Shown here: positions 7,481 through 12,156 of the stretch, in pieces
Numbering within the stretch: position 1 is the stretch's first letter
Layout of the letters: each line of letters starts with the position of its first letter
Assembly (NCBI GenBank): GCA_002284615.2
Contig: MU069766.1
Coordinates: 252,600 to 264,755 of the forward strand
DNA: 12,156 nt
Origin: Dunaliella salina
Taxonomy: Eukaryota > Chlorophyta > Chlorophyceae > Chlamydomonadales > Dunaliellaceae
Direction of reading: 5' to 3'
Made by a program: the position numbers and the translations under genes
The notes under the pieces: generated by a model
Told to the model about the DNA's origin: nothing
Database searches by the model: none
The model's input: only the letters and a program-made list of their open reading frames with translations

Positions 7481-7493
7481 CCAAACGAGTGTA
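7481..7493. repeat. Right flanking repeat of the older element
   Basis: This is the second exact copy of CCAAACGAGTGTA. It directly follows two copies of TAACCTAA (7461-7468 and 7473-7480), which may be a short repeat tail of the element. Confidence 0.65.
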
Positions 7494-8339
7494 TCTATAA
7501 TGTGCAAAATAGGTTCACAGAGTTTTTAATAGATTGTTGCTCTCTGAAGTTTTTCGAGGGTCCTTTACCATCCACAGTCAAATATAATACATCGTCCTCA
7601 GTTACACATTATAACAATATTTCTACATTTTTCCACGGAATGTCCATGGATTTTCTTTCCTCCTTTTTTGGATATGACTTGCCTTCTGATATGTGAATTG
7701 GGCTGAAGGTACATTAGTACATATCATCTTATTAGTTTCTTGTTTGTTAACTTGTCAAAAGTGCAGTTTAACACGAACATTTGCAGATGCAATTTACAGA
7801 CGTCGTAACATAAAATGATTACTTTTGATATAATATTCCCACGAGATGAGAGATGTGTACAATCAACTTCATTGTCTATTCAACTTTATATGTGCTAATG
7901 GTTTCAACATATCTGAGAAATTTCACATATCAAGGGCATGATTCATTGTTACCAACTTTTGCTTTAAGAAGTTTGGGATGATGTGCCTGAATTTTCAATT
8001 TGATTTTGGCTTCAATTATCCTAGTTTCACATTCTCATATTTTTACAATGATTTTACTTCATTTTCGCAAAACTGCATTTTTACAACATATTTCCTCTTT
8101 TTTCTTCAACTCTTTTCTTCAACATAGTTCTTACAATCACATTCTTTTCTGTAGAACGGAGTAGAACTGCATTACAATGATATACTTTCATTAATTGTCA
8201 TTTGGAGGAAAAAATTTGTAACAGAAAAAGAAGAAGAATATTAATGCCAAACAATTTTGTAAAAGATTTCAGATTATACTCAGTTCAAAATCATGTCATC
8301 CTGTCCAATTGAAAATTTTCAATGTTCTATCTGAAGATC
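7494..8339. other. AT-rich intergenic block, no gene seen
   Basis: Composition becomes clearly AT-richer than either flank, especially 7700-8330, with T-rich and A-rich runs and the 16-bp perfect palindrome ATTGAAAATTTTCAAT (8308-8323). The only open frame of note (7502-7696) is Ser/Phe-rich with no recognisable motif. Confidence 0.5.
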
Positions 8340-8893
8340 TAGGGAGCTGGTAAAGACGGTTTGCAAACATCCATCACAGTGTTCTAGACAAAATGTTGTT
8401 CACTTTCCCATGAAAACGAGGCAATGTAAAATCAGGCATGCAATTGGCAGATGTTGCCGAAGTACTATGCATATTGCCATTTGAGCACGCAGCTTACAAA
8501 ACGCCTGCTAGATTGATGGCATACAGGGCCAGGCAAACATAGATACTGAGTTACATAACTGAAGACCCTTTGCCCAACAAATACAATACAAAGATCTCGC
8601 TACACCAAATCAATTAAATGGGCGCACTAGTGTCTCAGCTTGAGACATTCAAGTCAGAACTAGGCAGCGATTAAATCAACACCTTGAACATGTATGTTTG
8701 ATGATACAAGTGAACTACAAGTGAGGCTTAATGAGCAGCAAAGTAGCCACGCTTCAGCAGAGAGCTTTCTGGTTCGGCCAAATAGTAGCATCATTCTGCC
8801 AATACTTCAAGGTACACACCAAGGAGGGGTACAACTAGGAAACTCCTAATCTTGAGATAGGTAGTCAGTCATCATCTCTACCTCCATCCCCTT
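8340..8893 (-). other. Probable 3' UTR of the ammonium transporter
   Basis: No ORF here resembles a protein on either strand. Reading away from the stop codon, the first TGTAA on the minus strand is at 8555-8551 and the second at 8498-8494. TGTAA is the usual polyadenylation signal in volvocine green algae, so the 3' UTR could end a little beyond either one. No AATAAA is obvious. The UTR end is not established. Confidence 0.35.
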
Positions 8894-11800
8894 TCACTTC
8901 TTCTCGTGGGATACAGTCAAGTCAATGTGGGCACTGCCATGTGAGCCATTTTCAAGCATGTGGCCCTTTTTCATACCATGGAGGGATGCATCCAATCCTG
9001 CATGCTCAATCTCTGGTGGCACCTGCAAGGAAACATCAACATGAATGCGAGCTGAGGAACCAATCCTCTTCTTCACCCAACAAAGGTCAAAATGAGTGCG
9101 AGTCATGCAGTCTCATGGATGAACATCGAGCATCAGATTTGTGCCTTTCCAGGTCCAGCACATGGCGAGGGGCGAGTAGATTATTGCTTGAATCATATCA
9201 TTAAACTATTCCAGACAAGCTGCCATGGCTAAGTTTCAGGCTTGCTGTTTGCCACAACCTTGAACGAACACTTGACCACATGCAAGATTTCTGGATGAAA
9301 AGATTAGAATTTGAAGCAAGTAGTATTTGGATACATCAAGGGGACTCTCCAACACACACAAAACAAGTCTCGTTGGAAAGACTTGTTTTTTTCATCTTGA
9401 TGCACAAACAAAGAATGCGCAAGGGTTGACACTTACCCTCAATTTCTTGGTGATTTTGAGCAGACCAAACAGCAGGAAGAAGTTGGTGCCCACCCAGGCA
9501 AGGATGAAGATGATCTCAATAACGTTGCACAGCATGAGTTGTCCGTGGCCACCACTGCAAGGAATGATGAGGATTGCAAGGAGGTGAGACCAATCACTGT
9601 TTCATGCATCTGGGTTTGAATGCAGCAGGAAAGGGTCACTCAAAGCCCCATTAATGCAGTGGTTAGGTTTCAACTGACGCTTCAGGAGGACACTCACTAG
9701 AACCAGCCATATCTCCTGCTGTCCACAGGGTTGCCATAAGCATCTTTGACGTAGTCATGCTTGGCAAAGAATCCCATGAAGATCACAGAGTAAATGCCCG
9801 CAGCACCGTGTACAGACCAGGCACCCACAGGGTCATCAATCTTCAGCATGTGCATGACCTGCAAAACATTTTGCGCCAGGTGGGTGTGTCATCACAGATC
9901 ACAGACACAGGATTCCTTGTACAAATTTTACAAGCTGGGTGAAGTTTATCCTAATTCTGGTAAAAAAACTTTCTACCTCGAGAAACAAGGGAGTTCATGA
10001 AGTCACAGCAGTTTTTTTTTTCTTTTCACACAAGAGTATCAACGCTCCCTGCCAGAGTTATATGCAGGTTTCCTCCAGACACTTTTTGTCGTATATGATG
10101 CTCAGGCTCCTTCACTGATACTCCCTGATCAGTGAGGTTTTGCAAGCCTGAATGCAAGCAGCAAGATTTTGATCAGCCTCACTATCCCTCTTTCAAATAC
10201 TAATGTACACCATGCAATGGGCTGTGAGTACTTACACATTCGCTGCCATAGAAGGTGAGTGAACCGAACACGCCCGCGATGATAGCAGCCCAAGGCTCCA
10301 CCAGAGAAGGTCCTGCAGTATCATGAGCATACTCCCATGAAATTGGGATAACATACGAAGGTGCTTTGCTCCAAAAGACAACTTTTCCAGGATCTGTGTA
10401 CAGGAAACACCAGACAGGTTTCCAACCCTTTGGATTAACACTGGCATCCTGGAAACACTGGCATCTTCTCTTGAGCTTTGCTTCACTTACCAGCAGTGAC
10501 ACCAACAAGGCCCTGCAGGTACAAAGAACAGAGATAACGGCAAGGTGATTGTAGTGAATGTGTTGGAGGCAGCAATAACAACATTGCAGCTTTCATGCTT
10601 GCTTTGTCAAAGACAGCATGAAAATTGAAAAAAAAGAGGAGGAACTGAATTGAATCAGCAGTGCCACTGGGTGTGTAATGTATCCGCGTGAAAATTTGTT
10701 GAGGCCCTCAAACAGAATTGAGAGCCTCTGCCCACTCACCGAAAGAATTCCATTGCAAGTGTACAGAACATCGAATTGTCCACTGCGCCAGAAGCGGAAG
10801 AATAGGCATGTAATGCCACCAGAGGCAGCCGACAGAGTGGTGGTCACCGCACAGCGCGCAACAATGGCAGCATTAGCAGGAGAAGCTACGGCCAGTTGGC
10901 TGCCTGGGTTGAAGGCATACCTGTGACAGCAAGGTGAGTGAACAGGCAGATGTTTTTGGAATTTGTTCTCACCAAGGCTCAAGCTTGGGTGCCAAATGGA
11001 AGCCACAGGCTGATACTGAGTGGAGAGCACCCCCAGGCAAGCAGTTCATCCCCCTCTCACAGATGGCCAATGGTGTTTGCTGCTACAGGCCCACATCATA
11101 CATGTGTCCCCACAATTGCATATCTTACCACTGTTGCATGCTTATCAGCCCAGCACAAGCACTTTCAGGTGCCCAGCACAGAAACCTCATGCTTAATGGA
11201 AGTTATGCCTACTTTCCATCCTTCAGTTCTTTACTCTGGTGAGAAGAGAGCAAGCTGTACCACTTGATTGCCTGTAAGGCTCCATGGGATTTCTTTGACC
11301 CCATGGTAGCAGAAAAATTGTGATCCCCCACTTACCAGCCAAACCACAAGATCAGTGTCCCGAAGACAACAAGTACATTGGAGCTGCTATTCATGTCCTC
11401 ATTGAGCGAACCATCCTCCTGCGATAATATGTGTTTTTACATTCTTGAGGACATGTATGTTTTTTGGTGTGCAAGGTTAACACCTGGGCAAGAGCGATGC
11501 TCTACTGTGACCAGCCTACACAAGGCCCGTAATTCCTCTCATGAGCATCACTGCCAAAAGCCTGGAGAGGCCAGGCCACTTACCTTGTACCTGCCCACAC
11601 GAGGACCCAGCAACCACGCACCAATGAGCGCCGCCAGACCACCCTGCAGGATCACGACCAGACAACTCAGTAACACAGTGCACCTGAAACTCGTGAAAGC
11701 TTTGACATGCCCCCCTCAGAACCCAGCTACTAAACACCAGACCAACCTGCAAAATCACAACCAGACAAGAAGATTGCGCCAAACACACCCAGCTTGCATC

Positions 11801-12057
11801 AGGGAAAAAACCAGACAAATCAATAACACAGTGCATCCACAACTGATAAATTTTTGCACAGATGACTCAAAAACAATGCTGGACACATGCAAATGCACAG
11901 CAGCAGCATCTCGTATTTGCAGAAGCAGGACAACATGGAGTGATCACAGTGATCCTATCTCTTCGACTCACCGTCAGATGCACCACGCCTGCACCTGCAA
12001 AATCATGGGTCCCTGTGTTCAAAATGGCTGGTCCAGTCCCCCATTGATCAGCAAAGG

Positions 12058-12100
<43 letters not shown>

Positions 12101-12113
12101 CGTATTGTCAGGG

Positions 12114-12115
<2 letters not shown>
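8894..12115 (-). CDS. AMT1: Ammonium transporter, AMT1-type (Amt/MEP/Rh family), 5'-partial, nine exons
   Basis: Membrane channel-like transporter that takes up ammonium, normally a trimer of 11-helix subunits. Exons in transcript order: 12115-11972, 11643-11584, 11418-11336, 10920-10740, 10512-10491, 10312-10236, 9858-9698, 9554-9437, 9022-8894; the stop is TGA at 8896-8894. Apart from the doubtful first acceptor, all junctions are AG/GT with mostly GTAAGT or GTGAGT donors, and phases agree throughout, giving 324 codons. Family motifs in order: DFAGAGVVHL (first pore His, codon 11980-11978), GPRVGRY, LWFGWYAFNPGS, NGILSGLVGVTAG, VEPWAAI, IDDPVGAWSVHG (second pore His, codon 9810-9808), FYGGHGQL and AGLDASLHG. 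The family is usually about 450-500 residues, so roughly the first four helices lie beyond the right edge. The tail after the conserved C-terminal motif is short, Gly/His-rich, and ends SHEKK. AMT1-type rather than AMT2/MEP is inferred from the FNPGS, VEPWAA and C-terminal motifs. The family call is close to certain. Confidence 0.95.
9334..9402. repeat. Intronic inverted repeat (hairpin)
   Basis: The intron between the last two transporter exons contains AAAACAAGTCT (9360-9370) and AGACTTGTTTT (9379-9389), a perfect 11-bp stem with an 8-nt loop. CATCAAG (9334-9340) and CTTGATG (9396-9402) form an outer 7-bp arm. It could be a MITE remnant, a structured intron element or chance. Confidence 0.6.
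10112..10135. repeat. Small intronic inverted repeat
   Basis: TCACTGAT (10112-10119) and ATCAGTGA (10128-10135) are a perfect 8-bp inverted pair around an 8-nt loop, in the 377-nt transporter intron 10235-9859. No other signal was seen in that intron beyond a poly-T run near 10012-10020. Confidence 0.5.
10491..10512 (-). other. AMT1: 22-nt micro-exon of the ammonium transporter
   Basis: The segment is bounded by CTGCAG upstream and GTAAGT downstream on the minus strand. It encodes GLVGVTA plus the first base of a Gly codon. That base is completed by GA at the start of the next exon (10312), so the frame passes cleanly into the VEPWAAI exon. The residues match the conserved GL.(A/S)ITAG segment of AMT proteins, which would be missing without this exon. 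Confidence 0.9.
11638..11835 (-). repeat. Decayed tandem copy of a transporter exon and its acceptor inside the adjoining intron
   Basis: The acceptor side of the 11643-11584 exon, with the flanking intron out to about 11682, resembles a second stretch at about 11715-11772. Both contain an acceptor-like TTGCAG or CTGCAG, then GGTCTGG, then a (T/C)TGCTGGGT- or AGCTGGGT-like stretch. The second copy is shortened and reads VGLVFSSW in place of GGLAALIGAW. The intron motif ACCAGACAA....AACACAGTGCA recurs at 11657-11682 and 11810-11835. The intervening 40 or so bases in the distal copy sit between two ACCAGACAA repeats. Confidence 0.6.
11972..12115 (-). other. AMT1: 5'-most visible transporter exon, with a (CA)n tract in frame
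   Basis: The 3' part (FADQWGTG to VVHLT, 12055-11972) is certain family sequence. Upstream on the minus strand there is no AG until CACACAG at 12122-12116. Between that AG and FADQW the frame stays open: it reads VPDNTP, then alternating Thr and His codons from the CA repeat (12097-12059), then Thr. The simplest reading is therefore an exon with a Thr-His repeat in the loop before helix 5. The alternatives are a non-canonical acceptor close to 12060 or an assembly artefact in the repeat. Confidence 0.6.

Positions 12116-12156
<41 letters not shown>
12059..12156. repeat. Two (TG)n/(CA)n microsatellite tracts
   Basis: A 20-unit TG tract (12059-12098) and a second 20-unit tract (12117-12156) that runs off the window are separated by 18 unique bases. 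On the transporter strand they read as CA. The first tract lies in the putative exon, and the second occupies the place of a polypyrimidine tract upstream of its acceptor. The right edge falling inside the repeat may reflect a contig end. Confidence 0.95.

Noticed and set aside
10200..10548. Continuous ORFs across 10200-10548 on both strands as genes
   Set aside because: They are exon plus intron read-through of the ammonium transporter and shadows of it. Conserved residues occupy only 10236-10312 and 10491-10512.
11516..11842. 108-codon minus-strand ORF as a separate protein
   Set aside because: It covers the 11584-11643 transporter exon in the wrong frame, plus intron and the decayed duplicate exon.
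12059..12156. TG tracts as telomeric sequence
   Set aside because: Green-algal telomeres are TTTAGGG or TTTTAGGG type; this is a plain dinucleotide repeat.

Overview
The window is nuclear DNA from a eukaryote, most likely a green alga. Three things point there. The only gene recognised with certainty is an AMT1-type ammonium transporter split into many short exons with consensus GT-AG introns. The coding sequence is rich in CAG and TG microsatellites. The non-LTR retrotransposon fragments carry a C-terminal domain I associate with chlorophyte (Chlamydomonadales-like) genomes. I cannot place the genus; a Dunaliella-like alga is only a guess. There are no operons, bacterial genes, tRNAs, rRNAs or CRISPR arrays that I can support.

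Layout. Positions 1-2950 hold no recognisable gene. Their main feature is a field of short perfect hairpins at 830-1233 containing an exact 109-bp tandem duplication (921-1138). From 3074 to about 5068 the + strand carries exon-like segments of an unrecognised gene: a helical exon at 3074-3308, a CAG-rich exon at about 3938-4346, a small exon at 4596-4646, and an exon at 4865-5068. Their splice phases agree, but the frame that joins them meets two TAG codons in the CAG-rich part.

From 5672 to 7493 lies a cluster of 5'-truncated non-LTR retrotransposon pieces. A minus-strand copy (5672-6136) is bounded by a 9-bp direct repeat. An older + strand element (6535-7480) is bounded by an imperfect repeat. 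It is interrupted by a younger + strand insertion (6810-7361) bounded by a perfect 13-bp target-site duplication. Removing the insertion and one repeat copy returns the older element to one open frame ending in TAA.

Positions 7494-8893 are an AT-rich spacer followed by the likely 3' UTR of the transporter. From 8894 to the right edge the minus strand holds the ammonium transporter: nine exons, 324 residues, from about transmembrane helix 5 to the stop codon. Both pore histidines and the C-terminal regulatory motif are visible. The first part of the gene lies beyond the right edge. One exon is only 22 nt, one intron carries a decayed copy of its neighbouring exon, and the most 5' exon seen probably contains a (CA)n tract read as Thr-His repeats.

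The genes do not form a pathway. The transporter stands alone, and the retroelements fill the space between it and the unknown + strand gene.
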